Assembly: GCA_030041385.1 (NCBI GenBank)
Contig: JASHNY010000171.1
Location: 60,882 to 124,881, forward strand
DNA: 64,000 nucleotides
From: Alphaproteobacteria bacterium
GTDB lineage: Bacteria > Pseudomonadota > Alphaproteobacteria > ATCC43930 > CGMCC-115725
Direction of reading: 5' to 3'
The translations under genes were made by a program, and so were the position numbers. This document shows positions 12,001-18,283 of this stretch, piece after piece. Numbering within the stretch: position 1 is the stretch's first letter; every line of letters starts with the position of its first letter. The notes under the pieces are model-generated. The model worked only from the letters and a program-made list of their open reading frames with translations. It ran no database searches and was not told the origin of the DNA.

Positions 12001-13735
12001 TCGACGGGTCGCCCGCGCCCGAGGTCGCGCTGACTGTGAAGCTGCTCGGCGTCCCCGGGTCGAGCGGCAATACCTCGACCGCGAGGCTGCCCGCCGTGAT
12101 GTCGCTGGCGCCGGTGATGTAGGCGGAATCGTTGCGGTTGGCGACATCGATCGCCACGGCGACGCCGATGCCGGTCGAACTGCTGCCGGTGTTGGACCCG
12201 TTCGCGATCACCCCGACGACATCCGCCGATTGCGCCTCGACCGTCGCCGCCCCGGTGCCGGCATCGATCGTTCCGGAACTGACATAGGCCGAGGTGTTGC
12301 CGGTGTCGGTGCCGACCGCGACCGCACCTGCAACCCCGACATTGTCGCCGCCCGAGCCGGTGGCGGGGTCGTACTGCGAGAGGTAGTTTTCGCTGGTGTT
12401 GCCGCTGCTGTTCGCAGCCGCTCCGCCGGGCGAGGATTCGGCCGTCGTCGTGATCGTGCGGTTTGTGGTCGCCGTCAATGACACCGAGCTGCCGTCGACG
12501 GTGGCGCCGGCGATTGACGCGGTCGTATCGCCGCTGATGATCGAGGCGGCCACCGCCGCCCCCGCCGTGGCGCCGCTGGCGTCGGCGGTCGTGGTATCGA
12601 CCAGCGTGCTGCCGGCGCTCAGCGATGCCGCGCCGGCAGCGTCGAGCGTCGCCCCGTCGCCGATGTTGAGCGCCGCGCCGCTGGTGAACGTGGTAACCGC
12701 AACGGCGGCGTCCACCGTACCGTCGGTCAGCGACGCATCCGGCGTATCCGTGGTGGTGATGCCGACGTTGGATGTCGCCGCGACGGTCAGCGACCCGGCC
12801 GCACCCGGCCCGGTGGCATCCAAGGTCGCTTCGCCGATCGTGACGGTGGGGTCGGCCGAGCCGCTCAGGATCGCCGGCAATAACGTGTTGGCCGTGGTCA
12901 GCGTGCCGGTCACCTGCGCCGCGATGTCGATGGCGCTCGCCGACAATGTCGAGGTGTTGCCGGCCGTGTCACCGATGGTGACACTCGCGCCGCCGGTTGC
13001 GGTGTTGGGACCGCCCGGCAAGGCGGCGGTGGCGGTTTCGGTCGCCATCGCCTGCAACGACAGGGTTCCGGTGGCGGTGAGGTTGGCATCGGTGAGGTTG
13101 ACCTGGGAGTCGCCGCCGGTAGTCTGCGACGTGAGTGTCAGATCGCCGGTGACGCTGGCGGTGGCGCTAGAGGCGATCTGCGAGTCGCTCTGCACCGAAA
13201 GCCCGTAGCTGAGCGTGGCGCCGGTGGCGTCGAGGTTGACGAGGTCGTTGGCGGCGCTTTGGCTATTGTGCGCGAACTGCAGGGTCAGCGTCTGATTGTT
13301 CGCTCCCTGGGCGGCAAAGAACGAGTCGAGCGCGTTGAAACTGTCGAGATCGACATCGATCGTATCGCCCTGCGACGACGAATCGGTGCGGTTGATGGTT
13401 ACCGTGGTGTCGGTGGCGGCGGACAGGTTTGCGGAGTAGACGGGGTTGGTATTGCCGGTTTCGTAGAGGCCGATTGTGTAGGTCGAGCCGCTGTGCGTGG
13501 CCTGCAGGGTGAGGGGCTGGGCCGCGCCGAGCGCATAGGCGATGTCCGCCGACATCAAGAGGCGCGGCTCGACTGCTTCGAGCGTGAAGCGGCGGTGCCG
13601 GCGGGTTACCGGCGGCCGCGGCAGCGGGCCGCGGCGCGAATCCTTCCTCCTCTTGCCGCGCAGCACGTCGTGCAGCAATTTGGCCCAGGGAACGGATGCA
13701 GCTTCCTGAGGCGGGAAGCTCCGAGCCAGCTTCAT
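1..13735 (-). CDS. Giant LEPR-XLL-type beta-helical repeat protein (partial, C-terminus outside window)
   Basis: An open minus-strand frame runs from an ATG at 13735 (GGGGAG ribosome site 5 nt upstream) to the left edge, over 4,570 codons. I followed the frame at many points (near 10, 545, 965, 3185, 5825, 7985, 10625, 13085) and met no stop. Residues 50-64 read FTLEAVEPRLLMSAD, the LEPR-XLL motif found near the N-terminus of very large repetitive proteins. The rest is a low-complexity series of about 60-80-residue units of the type GVGASVAVNVVT..TEAYIGDGA.VTAGG.V.V.A, as expected for a stacked beta-helix of the filamentous-haemagglutinin/adhesin kind. The N-terminus is basic and lacks a classic Sec signal, so the export route is unknown. 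The ORF track lacks this frame because no stop is inside the window. Function as surface adhesin or matrix protein is inferred from architecture only. Confidence 0.88.
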   Translation of the reverse strand, partial: MKLARSFPPQEAASVPWAKLLHDVLRGKRRKDSRRGPLPRPPVTRRHRRFTLEAVEPRLLMSADIAYALGAAQPLTLQATHSGSTYTIGLYETGNTNPVYSANLSAATDTTVTINRTDSSSQGDTIDVDLDSFNALDSFFAAQGANNQTLTLQFAHNSQSAANDLVNLDATGATLSYGLSVQSDSQIASSATASVTGDLTLTSQTTGGDSQVNLTDANLTATGTLSLQAMATETATAALPGGPNTATGGASVTIGDTAGNTSTLSASAIDIAAQVTGTLTTANTLLPAILSGSADPTVTIGEATLDATGPGAAGSLTVAATSNVGITTTDTPDASLTDGTVDAAVAVTTFTSGAALNIGDGATLDAAGAASLSAGSTLVDTTTADASGATAGAAVAASIISGDTTASIAGATVDGSSVSLTATTNRTITTTAESSPGGAAANSSGNTSENYLSQYDPATGSGGDNVGVAGAVAVGTDTGNTSAYVSSGTIDAGTGAATVEAQSADVVGVIANGSNTGSSSTGIGVAVAIDVANRNDSAYITGASDITAGSLAVEVLPLDPGTPSSFTVSATSGAGDPSSVGFAGSLALNITQTTNEAYIDQGATVTLTGSPNVTVEAESNVTNSASAEPAQSGGGGSSANVGIGASIALNYNQDTTAAYLGNNAVVTGAGDLTLTAQSTHLMTTDATGGGAGGTAVTPVVAISISDDNAYTTLGTTTNTPLSIGGNFTANSALADNVETTSSGDTNASKTGIGISLALSVVNDSSLSTTYQNLAAASGTAAFLSSAVSGSQSAAKASVAGGQDEDNDNNSDVDSQTSGQEGFANSLVAADGGSGTKGTEGDTAPSASTSDGSVSVAGAIAANIELGSSQAYIGDGLTVTSGGTLSLTSSANIDGHASASGAAVSSGSGTGVGAGVAVNYADATNLAYVGASTLTVGGLDISATQANRPLSFDAASAVSNNTIAVGQSGLVTGDAVVYDAEGGTAIGGLTDGQTYYVNVQSDGTLALYDSQADAVAGGTTGQIALGAGGSGTQSLVDETDSFGASATSGAGGGKIGVAGSVAINLAFTDTEANLGDAGGVPGVTVTGGGAVSLTAGAAVANMASAEPAASTSGGSSVGVGASVAVDYGQNTVLAQVENGASIGGSAGVDPGSLTLGASLSQTMTTAAMNGVSGGGTEVTPVIAVSVADDDVAATLGSGSQITLSGAFGAQASLSDQVTTSATGNTTTGKTGVGISIAVTVVNDGATASISGRSLTAASATFASSVNSTSASSATASVAGGPADDGSGTQSVDSQTSGQEGFVGSEAGSDTSGGTKAKGTEGASAPSASTSSGSVSVAGAVAANVEMASSEAYVGDGSTVTTTGTLSVTSTATVGGTATADGSAVTASSGGTGVGAAVAVNYADATNLAYIGVATLTVGGLSLSATGGGTDAFGASATSGAGGGKIGVAGSVAINLAFTDTEADLGDSSGVPGITVTGGGAVGLQAAATVANTVSAEPASGSTTGGSSVGVGASVSVNYGQNTVLAQVDNSATIGGAGNLTLGASLAQTMTTDATNGASGGGTEVTPVIAVSVADDDVEATLGSGAQITLSGAFSAQASLSDAVETSATGNTAGNTGIGISIAVSVVNDGSVATTARDLSAAGAATFSASTISGSESLATASVAGGPQDDGSGDQQVDQQTSGQENYVNSESGADNTGSKAKGTEGATAPSASTSSGSVSVAGAVAANIELGSAKAYIPDGLTITSGGVLQVSSAANIDGHAIADGSAVTGSSSGTGVGAAVAVNYADATNQAYIGNATTINAGGLTVEATEAARNVAMPMTTLPVVDTTANTIFLGLDSGLTTGEEVTYHANGGTAIGGLSDGTQYYVADMGGGKFSLFNSASDAQNDTNAIALTSTGSGDQNFTTSGVEGTGLLASTINFQPAGTVNVLNLGNDSGLRTGDAVTYDAEGGSAVGGLTSGDTYYVIELGGGLFQLAATRDDAEAGNAIALTSAGNANQILIDQSDSFITEATSGAGGGKIGVAGSVTVNIVTNNTEALVGLSPSDTAPSTASITITGGGDVAVAAAGDESNLSQAAPSAGGGSGSSVGVGASVAVNVVTNTITAEIADGTAWSGTAGTFSVGAAFADSAITHGENGASANSGAGVGIGAAVAVVQDTATADVGTGDAISATGDVSITTTYTGAFETLTDATAAGGNVGVGASVSVAVIIENASAGLARGLTTTGGTLTVASLTTMASMADATASVQGVSSSDSQQDGKNGSTGADGQADHQLNDNPDVTQADGSADTSLPSASGNVSSANSEGSSQSGASSGGGSDGVGVAAAVAVNFVTTTNIASITGGSTVSAAGAVTVEGQSQLAGTAEGVGTSVQLQSESNNIGAGVGVNVVTGKNEAYVDGNSSVTGQGVTVEAVNPVGATDNFVAWGAAAGGGTGDVGVAGSVAVNVVTLTVEAYVGAGSSVHSGGGLTVAAAETLAPQTLAAGAGFSEGTAVGAAISVAVVNVTANSYIDGNADVAGALSIDATINFDTSAIPIPLLPTSDDPSATSVAVAGGASAGDAAIGGAFIVDVFTANASAYIGAGAQINQGGLYTPSSAQTISIDAENDTTITSIGGALGLTTGSAGIGGSLDVEILNKQTYAYIGDATVSAGGAVSLQANATETMLSIVVTAGGAGTAGVAGSISVAVVTSDTSAYLDNNGSLDAGGTVLISATDQFTTTMLAGAVGLGGEAGVGVADTTLVHSDTVLAYVGTSATVIAGGTGLSIGADESENILTIAADAGVSGSAGVAGSAVVNVLTEVTTADIGDGAKVTVNNGGNLVVSAADDSSVISVSGNLAAGGDAGVGAGVDVGTYQKTTTAYIGSGVNATVGGSIIVAANSSEDIISIAAGLAIGGYAGVGVDAGVHVFTLQTRAFIGEDPDGTATVAANISAGGSIAVEANDTTDINEIVGVLGAGAAGFAAGAGVNVMSKDTEAFIGTGATVSAGGAGAGLTVDTGLIDTGLDTSASTFNPNSPGGVGIDSSTSGSAAESGDRSSFESAGQVGIPQLGGLDLTGNGSSSQVSNPALQGIVTTSPDTENGFTGIAVAATNEDNIRSFVVTFGAGAAGVGISAGVDVVTAKTEATIGDGATVTSGGSVLVGASNYFYHLTIDVGVAAGGVGVAPAVGVNVIDYTTNAEIGAASVTATADVVVQAASNENIAMIGAGASVGGATGVGAVVDVLTVNNSTTASIDGSAIVEAGGNVAVYATDNTAVLELAGSVSVGGVAGIGGSVGVIVLDKDTTATIGQDAHVDALGNTSAASGILDGVIDDNGTQFDTTGANGVIVQAESSENILHIVVAGAVGGDAGVAGAVGVSLITSTTDAKIATGAVIDGNQTYEQHANPRQSVYVNAGNDVTIQSYVIGVGVGGLVGLTGAVDVGTLNNNIDAEIDTGASVAARNDVEVNAVGIKNLTGYTISGAGGIVGLGASVSVWSLGTPIQTSYQDNSGDSSNALTGNSGGAADGNAADQSQSGTSLVTGSGGLGAFTSSGSNSNSSQNRVESASQTAGADVNNDGPTQSSILNAENVPALPPGTTAAVQAGASIHADNDIGVTADEAASVTQVLGQVSGGVVGAGAAVDVLSIADNVTASDDGTNYAGRNIAVAAVFNEGVNVTSLGLQAGYIGLGAGVVVITDNSVTQATLGSVTGAQAVTVEASADRSFTALTGQADVGAVGAGATFVEITIGGGATATVDDSASLTNIASLTVSADSTVTVNATTDAISAGIGAFSANFTIVEANPTVAATIGNNTTVSTPGAVSVDASATFAADATTNGVSAGGLAVGVSLSEVTLAPTVTASVGSDAQITAGSLTLSASTPLPTTNAGYSAQATSTGSVGALVGATSTNAITNNNSVIKSFVDSSAVLTIAGATFISAVGTNEQEADSDSNAGGLVAAGIATSQSNSDTDTEAYLGSNVLLTDSGDVTIAATANDDNFALTNAGSGGAIAGDAAVADTTNDSTTTATIGAGSYVDAATVTLGADHIATFNAQITTLAGGVLAGSGAGIDNQISAATTAAVGDNATVTSDDISITATDDAEKPLLNDGSESENDFGTTGGLASAAGAADTTTISFTTKVTIGDYASLDVPGVTSDLPLITLAALNIFNVHDIMAFETGGAVSGAAVTGTITTSTDIADVYVGQGASITSSGAIVMSARGGGTIDQEISTETYGAGTATLGSTTVDIEPDNTVEIGPYATVTANGDLDLSAGSDTNYDTDQYVLTSTYDGFAGSAIPISSIHATGYLIQTDLINIDQGALAESGGTANLYTDLFGDDQVTTQAKAESWVSDLSGSILSALGGGALAQYANTNTLYLANSVITNDGTVETGINRNLSLDLTGWNDATGQITSYTASPGITFQSTYQTIANTLAAEITRDEQLLNEYGANTPLLQQFYQNQINQDEAEIAADNLPTETPGGTPEGTTGYQMAVNVAPIVADAGRIWVVGSELAGSGSFIAPSDASVTITNNTPAFLNIYGITIPADNGGMYFNGDLWTTNSQITTQDQKNIGALNQRNQNAGSPLSGFTASSAGFAAVPNPSTSTPVITIENTLD
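8391..11975 (-). repeat. Three large tandem modules inside the giant gene
   Basis: The same order of sub-repeats recurs three times, beginning near 8391, 9541 and 10988 (each copy starts close to a plus-strand gaccgc.accgccgc..cgac block). Each module encodes, in the reading direction, a YADATN.AYIG unit, a Ser/Thr-rich linker with E-G-A-.APSASTSSGSVSVAG, and paired T.VIAVSVADDDVEATLGSG units. Copies are clearly recent duplicates at DNA level but differ by indels. The middle copy carries an extra block with TAIGGLTDGQTYYV, also seen near 7860-7990 and 8120-8240. Boundaries are approximate. Confidence 0.7.
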
Positions 13736-14294
13736 GCGACTCCCCTGTCAAAACGGCCGTCCGCCCCGGCCGGCGCGCGCGGCGCGATCGGCGGTGGCGG
13801 CAGCCTTCGGCTTGTCTTCAAACGGATTTGGCTCATTTTGCACCGGCAGGTCGCGGACGGGCCGCCGCGATGCGAGCAGCCCATTTCCAGGTTGACCGAC
13901 CAGCCCGTCATCGGCGGACCCCCTGCGCACCGGCAACCTACCGGGGATACAACTTATAGGGAGGCGGCCGCACACGCGCCAGTTCAAACATCCGCCAAAA
14001 GTAGCACCGGATGCGTTAGTATGTCGCAAGTGATGGACCGTTGACCGTCAGTTGCCGTCTGCCGCCGATAATGCTGCGATCGGCAAATAAAAAAAATCAA
14101 TACCTTGCGATGGTTAGTAACATTAATCGGCGGGTAACGTTCACAATGGTTAACAGTGCGAAAAGATGGTTAACGCGGCCGGATTCTAACCATCGGATTA
14201 ATGATTCCGGCCTTGCGCGGCCGACAGGGCGCCCGCCATTTGCCGATACGGAAATTCGCGCGTTCCGCGAACCCGGCCGGTGCGCCTCTGGTCC
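13736..14294. other. 559-bp intergenic region upstream of the giant gene
   Basis: No convincing gene. The 85-codon plus-strand ORF at 14041-14298 has no ribosome site and runs through the AT-rich segment. The part 14070-14200 is markedly AT-rich compared with its surroundings and holds the CtrA-like boxes listed separately. It lies 5' of the giant minus-strand gene and just beyond the 3' end of the radical SAM gene, so it should mainly serve the giant gene. Confidence 0.6.
14110..14193 (-). promoter_or_regulatory. Cluster of CtrA-like TTAACCAT boxes
   Basis: On the minus strand TTAACCAT occurs exactly at 14146-14153 and 14166-14173. The one-mismatch form CTAACCAT occurs at 14110-14117 (minus) and 14186-14193 (plus). 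Three of the boxes start 20 bp apart, and the last two form an inverted repeat ATGGTTA...TAACCAT. TTAACCAT/TTAAC half sites are the known recognition element of the alphaproteobacterial cell-cycle regulator CtrA. The classical TTAA-N7-TTAA spacing is not present, so assignment to CtrA is an inference. Confidence 0.5.
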
Positions 14295-15659
14295 TTAGGC
14301 CGGCAGCGTCGGGGCCGTCGCCGGGCGGCCCGGCGGAAACGACCACCAGAAAGTCCCGGCCGAGCCGCCGGCCGCCAAGGCGCGCTGGCGCAATTCCTCC
14401 CGCATGGCCTGGAGCTCCCGCGCGCTCCAGCCAAGGCACGAGGTCATCGCCAGGGTGCGCGGGTCGAACACCATGTTCCATTCCGGCCGGCCGCGGGTCA
14501 TCAACGCATCCGGCAATACCAGGCAGTGATAGGCGCGCACCCCGCCCGGAAGCGACAGCGCGTAGTCGAGCGTGCGCCGGAACCCCTCGGGGGTATCGCC
14601 CGGCAGGCCGAAGATCACCTGCATCTCGATATTGGTGATCGCGGCGAGGCGGCGGATCTCCTGCTCGAACCGCGGCGGATCGGCCTTGCGCTGATGCAGG
14701 CGAAGCACCTCCGGGTCGGTCGATTGCAGTCCCACGCCAAGATAGGCGGGGCCTGCCTCCTTCAGAAATTCGATATGTTCGTCGCGGATCGCCGCGGGAT
14801 AGATCTCGGCCCAGAACAGCACGTTGCGCAACGCCCCGGTCTCGGCGGCGGCCTGCCGCAGGTTGCGGAAGGCGCGCAGGCTGAGGTTGAGGCCGGCGTC
14901 GAGCAGCAGCACCGCCGGCGCCTCGAGCCGGGCGAAGGCGCGCATTTCGCGCGCGATGTACTCGCTTGAGAAAATCCCCCGGCTGCGGTCGTGCGTGCCC
15001 CATTCGCAAAACAGGCACGACAGCGGGCAGCCGCGAAAGGTTTCGAGATAGGCGACCGCGCCGCGCGGCATCAAGCCGAGCTGGAACGGCGAGGCCAGTT
15101 CGTCGAGTTCGGCCGGGGCGGGCGCCGGACCGGTGCGGTGCCAGCCGCGCCCGACCGGCAGGGTCAGCCCGGGGATGGTTTCGAGCGCGGCCCGGGTCAG
15201 CACTGGCAGCCGCGCGATGTCGCGGAAGATGATCTCGCCGTCGCCTTCGACCAGAGCGTCGAGATAGGTGTTGGGGTCGCGGTAGAAATCGAGGTCGAAC
15301 AGCGCCGTCCGCGCCGACGGGCCGCCGAACACGATCACGCAGGACGGGCGCCGCCGCTTGATCTCGCGCGCCACCGCCACCATGCATTCGGCCGACCACA
15401 CATAGACCGAGAAACCGACGAGATCCGGCTCCAGGGCGAGGATCTGGTTGACGTAGAGGGCGACGTCGGCACGCCCGAAATCGAGCAACCGCACGCGATG
15501 CCCCGGGCGCTCCGGATCTCCGACGACGGCGGCCTGGACGCGGCGGATGCCGAAGCTCGGCAGGTGCAATGTCCTCAGTTCGCCGCCGTCCGGAAGCGGG
15601 GTCAGGCAGACCAGGGCGATGCGGCGTGACGGCACGGCGTTCTTGCAGACCGGTGGCAC
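14295..15659 (-). CDS. Radical SAM protein with N-terminal B12-binding-like domain
   Basis: The 454-residue protein has an N-terminal Rossmann-like part (residues about 12-150, with EPDLVGFSVYVWS and VIVFGGPSAR) resembling cobalamin-binding domains of B12-type radical SAM enzymes, but without the DxHxxG base-off motif. The radical SAM core starts at RGCPLSCLFCEWG (about residue 220), whose CxxxCxxC ligates the 4Fe-4S/SAM cluster. GVGLQSTDPEVL and MQVIFGLPGDT are typical later strands of the barrel. The start is a GTG at 15659; a second GTG eight codons later is equally possible. It is divergent from the 2OG oxygenase gene, only 50 bp away, so the two probably share a control region. The substrate is unknown; the context suggests tailoring of a natural product. 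Confidence 0.85.
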   Translation of the reverse strand: MPPVCKNAVPSRRIALVCLTPLPDGGELRTLHLPSFGIRRVQAAVVGDPERPGHRVRLLDFGRADVALYVNQILALEPDLVGFSVYVWSAECMVAVAREIKRRRPSCVIVFGGPSARTALFDLDFYRDPNTYLDALVEGDGEIIFRDIARLPVLTRAALETIPGLTLPVGRGWHRTGPAPAPAELDELASPFQLGLMPRGAVAYLETFRGCPLSCLFCEWGTHDRSRGIFSSEYIAREMRAFARLEAPAVLLLDAGLNLSLRAFRNLRQAAAETGALRNVLFWAEIYPAAIRDEHIEFLKEAGPAYLGVGLQSTDPEVLRLHQRKADPPRFEQEIRRLAAITNIEMQVIFGLPGDTPEGFRRTLDYALSLPGGVRAYHCLVLPDALMTRGRPEWNMVFDPRTLAMTSCLGWSARELQAMREELRQRALAAGGSAGTFWWSFPPGRPATAPTLPA

Positions 15660-15709
15660 CCAAGGGGCCGATCGTAGACGGTTGAGGCCGCCGGCGCTAC
15701 AGTCGCGTA

Positions 15710-16528
15710 ATGGTAGGATTTTTCCGCCACCTCGACATCCGGGCCGTCGAGGCCGGGCGCTATCCCGACGCGATTCGGCGGATGCGGCGGGAGGAGATCG
15801 AAGGCATCGTCGTGCGCGAGGTCTACGATCCCGCCGAATGCGCCCGCATCTGCGAGCGGCTGGAGGCGGGACGGCACGGGCTGTTGCGCACCGATTTTCC
15901 GCCGCTGATGCGCGCCTTTTTTCTCGGCATGAACCTCAACCTCACCGTGGATCTCGCCGCCTATTTCCGCGCGGCGCCCGGTTTTCGCGACGCGCTTGCC
16001 CGGCTGTTTTCGGGCAATCTCGACCTGGAGGCGCGGATGGCGAGCGTGCTGTCGGCGCTCGACGGCGGCCGCCGCTACCGCGCGGCACCGGGGCCGAGAC
16101 CGACGATCGACCATATGTTCACCACCCTGCGGGCGCACCTGCCGGGCGGCTTCATCCCGCCGCATTTCGACAACGAACAGGGGTTTCGCGCCAGCTATCA
16201 ACTGCTGCTGCCGCAGATCGGCGCCGACCTCTATTCGTTCGTGCTCGGTCTCCGCCCGGCCGAGGCGGGCGGGGCGCTGGAAATCTTCAACCTGCGCCAC
16301 GGCGGCCGGCCGTATCGCATGGCCGACGGCGCCGACGATGCCTCGCACATCGACCTCGACGGCGTCGAGAGCGTCAGCTTCCGGCTCGATCCCGGCGCGA
16401 TGATCGTCTTCAATTCGGGCCGCTACCTGCACCGCGTCACCCCGGTCTGCGGCGATGCCATCCGCTGGACGGCCTGCAGCTTCATGGCGGAGAGCCGGGC
16501 CGGCGATGAGACATTCTGCTGGGGCTGA
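15710..16528 (+). CDS. 2-oxoglutarate/Fe(II)-dependent oxygenase family protein
   Basis: The 272-residue protein shows the facial triad of the 2OG-Fe(II) double-stranded beta-helix fold. The H-x-D pair is in PPHFDNEQGF (about residue 145), and the distal His is in GRYLHRVTPV (about residue 240), followed by an Arg in DAIRWTACSF that could hold 2-oxoglutarate. It would hydroxylate or otherwise oxidise a small molecule or peptide in the cytoplasm. The stop abuts the ATG of the next methyltransferase gene with no gap, so the two are translationally linked. No good ribosome site precedes the ATG; a TACAGT hexamer 8 nt upstream leaves open a leaderless transcript. Confidence 0.8.
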   Translation: MVGFFRHLDIRAVEAGRYPDAIRRMRREEIEGIVVREVYDPAECARICERLEAGRHGLLRTDFPPLMRAFFLGMNLNLTVDLAAYFRAAPGFRDALARLFSGNLDLEARMASVLSALDGGRRYRAAPGPRPTIDHMFTTLRAHLPGGFIPPHFDNEQGFRASYQLLLPQIGADLYSFVLGLRPAEAGGALEIFNLRHGGRPYRMADGADDASHIDLDGVESVSFRLDPGAMIVFNSGRYLHRVTPVCGDAIRWTACSFMAESRAGDETFCWG

Positions 16529-17347
16529 ATGACCGGCCGTGCAATCCCGGCCTATCTCGACGGCCTGATCGCCGCCTACCGCGCCGGCCAGGCCGGGCGT
16601 GACATCCACCTCGGCTACTGGGACCGCCCGCCGGACATGCGCGCGCCGGCCTTGCCCGGCGAATTTACGGCGGCGCAGGCACGCTTTACCGCGCAGGTCA
16701 TCGAGCGGGCGGAATTCCGCGCCGGGCAGCGCGTGCTCGATATCGGCTGCGGGCTCGGCGGAACACTCGCCGCGATCGCCGCGCGCTACGACCCCATGGC
16801 CTTGTGCGGCCTCAATATCGACCGGCGCCAGCTGGCGCTGTGCCGCAGCCTCGCCCGCGGCCCCGGCACCACGCTGGCCCTGGTCGAGGCCGACGCCTGC
16901 GCCCTGCCCTTTGCCGAGGCCAGTTTCGATCGGCTGCTGGCGATCGAGGCGATGTTCCACTTCCGCTCGCGCCGGCGCTTTCTCGGCGAGGCGGCGCGGT
17001 TGTTGAAGCCCGGCGGCCGCCTCATGGTGACGGATATCCTTCTGCAGGACCCGGAGGACGCGACGCCATGGCCGGCCGCCGCGATGACCGCGGCGGTTCG
17101 GCGCGAGTACGGGCCGTGGCCTGAGCCATGGCTCGCCCCGGAAATGCTGGAACGTTGGGCGGCGGAACTGGGCCTTGGCGTTCTTGCGGCCGAGGACTGG
17201 ACCGCCGCGACCCTGCCGAGCTATCGCACGATCGCGCCGCACGGCGCCGCGGCGGGCACCCGCCCGCCCGATGCCGGCAGCGTGCTCGCCTGGCTGCACG
17301 GCCACGGCCGGCTCGCCTACCGGATGCTGATCTTCGCCCGCCGCTGA
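16529..17347 (+). CDS. Class I SAM-dependent methyltransferase
   Basis: The 272-residue protein has the SAM-binding motif I VLDIGCGLGG (about residue 70), an acidic post-I region (LCGLNIDRRQL), the motif II-like ALPFAEASFDRLLAIEAMFHF and LKPGGRLMVTD, a layout shared with UbiE/Coq5- and sterol-type methyltransferases. The start ATG follows the stop of the oxygenase gene directly, so it is the second gene of a two-gene plus-strand unit. It converges on the minus-strand operon ending at 17399. The gene end carries a 17-bp tandem duplication across the stop codon. The acceptor molecule is unknown. Confidence 0.87.
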   Translation: MTGRAIPAYLDGLIAAYRAGQAGRDIHLGYWDRPPDMRAPALPGEFTAAQARFTAQVIERAEFRAGQRVLDIGCGLGGTLAAIAARYDPMALCGLNIDRRQLALCRSLARGPGTTLALVEADACALPFAEASFDRLLAIEAMFHFRSRRRFLGEAARLLKPGGRLMVTDILLQDPEDATPWPAAAMTAAVRREYGPWPEPWLAPEMLERWAAELGLGVLAAEDWTAATLPSYRTIAPHGAAAGTRPPDAGSVLAWLHGHGRLAYRMLIFARR

Positions 17348-17358
17348 TCTTCGCCCGC
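17326..17358. repeat. 17-bp tandem duplication over the methyltransferase stop codon
   Basis: GCTGATCTTCGCCCGCC at 17326-17342 is repeated at 17343-17358 (16 of 17 bases). The first copy encodes the last residues of the methyltransferase. The TGA stop lies in the second copy, so the duplication fixes the C-terminus. Confidence 0.85.
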
Positions 17359-17398
17359 ACCCGCCGCCCGCGGAGTTTCGGGCCGCGCTCGCGGATGG

Positions 17399-18271
17399 TC
17401 AGAACACGCCGTAATAGCCGCTTTTGACGATCGCCAGCCTTCCCTCCTCCATGCGGTAGTCGATGCCGACGTCGAACAACAGGTGGTCGAGATTGCCGCG
17501 GTTCTCGTGAATGAAGCGGATTGTCGGCGCCGGATAGTCGAGATGCCGGAGGAACCACAACAGCTGGTATACATTCACGCCCGAGAAATAGATGCAGTCG
17601 TGGGTCTGCTTGTTGGCGATGCAAATCGTCCGGCAGTCGCGCAACTCCGGCATTAGCACGGTCTCGACCGGCAATGCCGAATCGTCGAAATAGGCCGAAT
17701 TGCAGATTTTCTTCGCCGCATCGGCCAGCTGGCTCTGCCCGTCAAAGAAGAAATAGAAGTTTTCGAGCGTGGCCGTGCCGTCGTCGCGCACCGCGTAGGC
17801 GATGCCCGACGACACCGTGCTGCCGGCGTTGCCGACATACATGTGGACGACGTCGAGCACGCGCTCGCCGGCGGCAAGCGCCGCATCGAGATCGAGCGAA
17901 AACATGAAATAGGGCAGGCTCTCAATGACGCGGATGCCGCATTGCACCAGCGGGCGGATCGCCTCCAGGACCCTGGTGATCGACACCAGGCGCTCGCGCC
18001 GCCGGTAGTCGTAGAAATAGAATTCCCACGCCACCTGTCCGGGCAGCGACTTGATGCCGAAGACGGTGCGGAACGGCCCGATCCCGTCGCGGATGGCCTC
18101 GACGATATCGAAGGCGCGGGCGCCGACGCCCGCTTCCGCAAACGAGTGAAACAACAGGTTGATCGACCGGAACTTGTTCTCCGCGTCGGCCGGTGCGCCG
18201 TATTCCCACAGGCAATAGTTCAGCGACGGATCTTGCGCGGTGGCGAATTCGAAGCGGTCGGCAACGGTCAC
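17399..18271 (-). CDS. Unassigned protein, last gene of the biosynthetic operon
   Basis: The 290-residue protein has no motif that I can assign with certainty. It is soluble, with alternating amphipathic strands and helices: EFYFYDYRRRERLVSITRVL near residue 85, VVHMYVGNAGSTVSSGIAYAV near 140, ENFYFFFDGQSQLADAAKK near 170. It ends in LFDVGIDYRMEEGRL..KSGYYGVF. The strand-rich order and the final YYG strand recall ABBA-fold aromatic/peptide prenyltransferases of the LynF/TruF type, but this is only a visual impression. It starts 12 bp after the end of the 374-residue gene, whose C-terminus shows a similar signature (GGLHRNEQDFFNIYYGV). It probably acts in the same pathway. Confidence 0.6.
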   Translation of the reverse strand: MTVADRFEFATAQDPSLNYCLWEYGAPADAENKFRSINLLFHSFAEAGVGARAFDIVEAIRDGIGPFRTVFGIKSLPGQVAWEFYFYDYRRRERLVSITRVLEAIRPLVQCGIRVIESLPYFMFSLDLDAALAAGERVLDVVHMYVGNAGSTVSSGIAYAVRDDGTATLENFYFFFDGQSQLADAAKKICNSAYFDDSALPVETVLMPELRDCRTICIANKQTHDCIYFSGVNVYQLLWFLRHLDYPAPTIRFIHENRGNLDHLLFDVGIDYRMEEGRLAIVKSGYYGVF

Positions 18272-18283
18272 CGGTGCCTCCTG

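Noticed and set aside
14041-14298. 85-residue plus-strand ORF in the upstream region of the giant gene
   Set aside because: No ribosome site, and it overlaps the CtrA-like boxes and the 3' end of the radical SAM gene; composition is not gene-like.
15602-17305. 567-residue minus-strand ORF
   Set aside because: Shadow of the 2OG oxygenase and methyltransferase genes, both of which show clear motifs.
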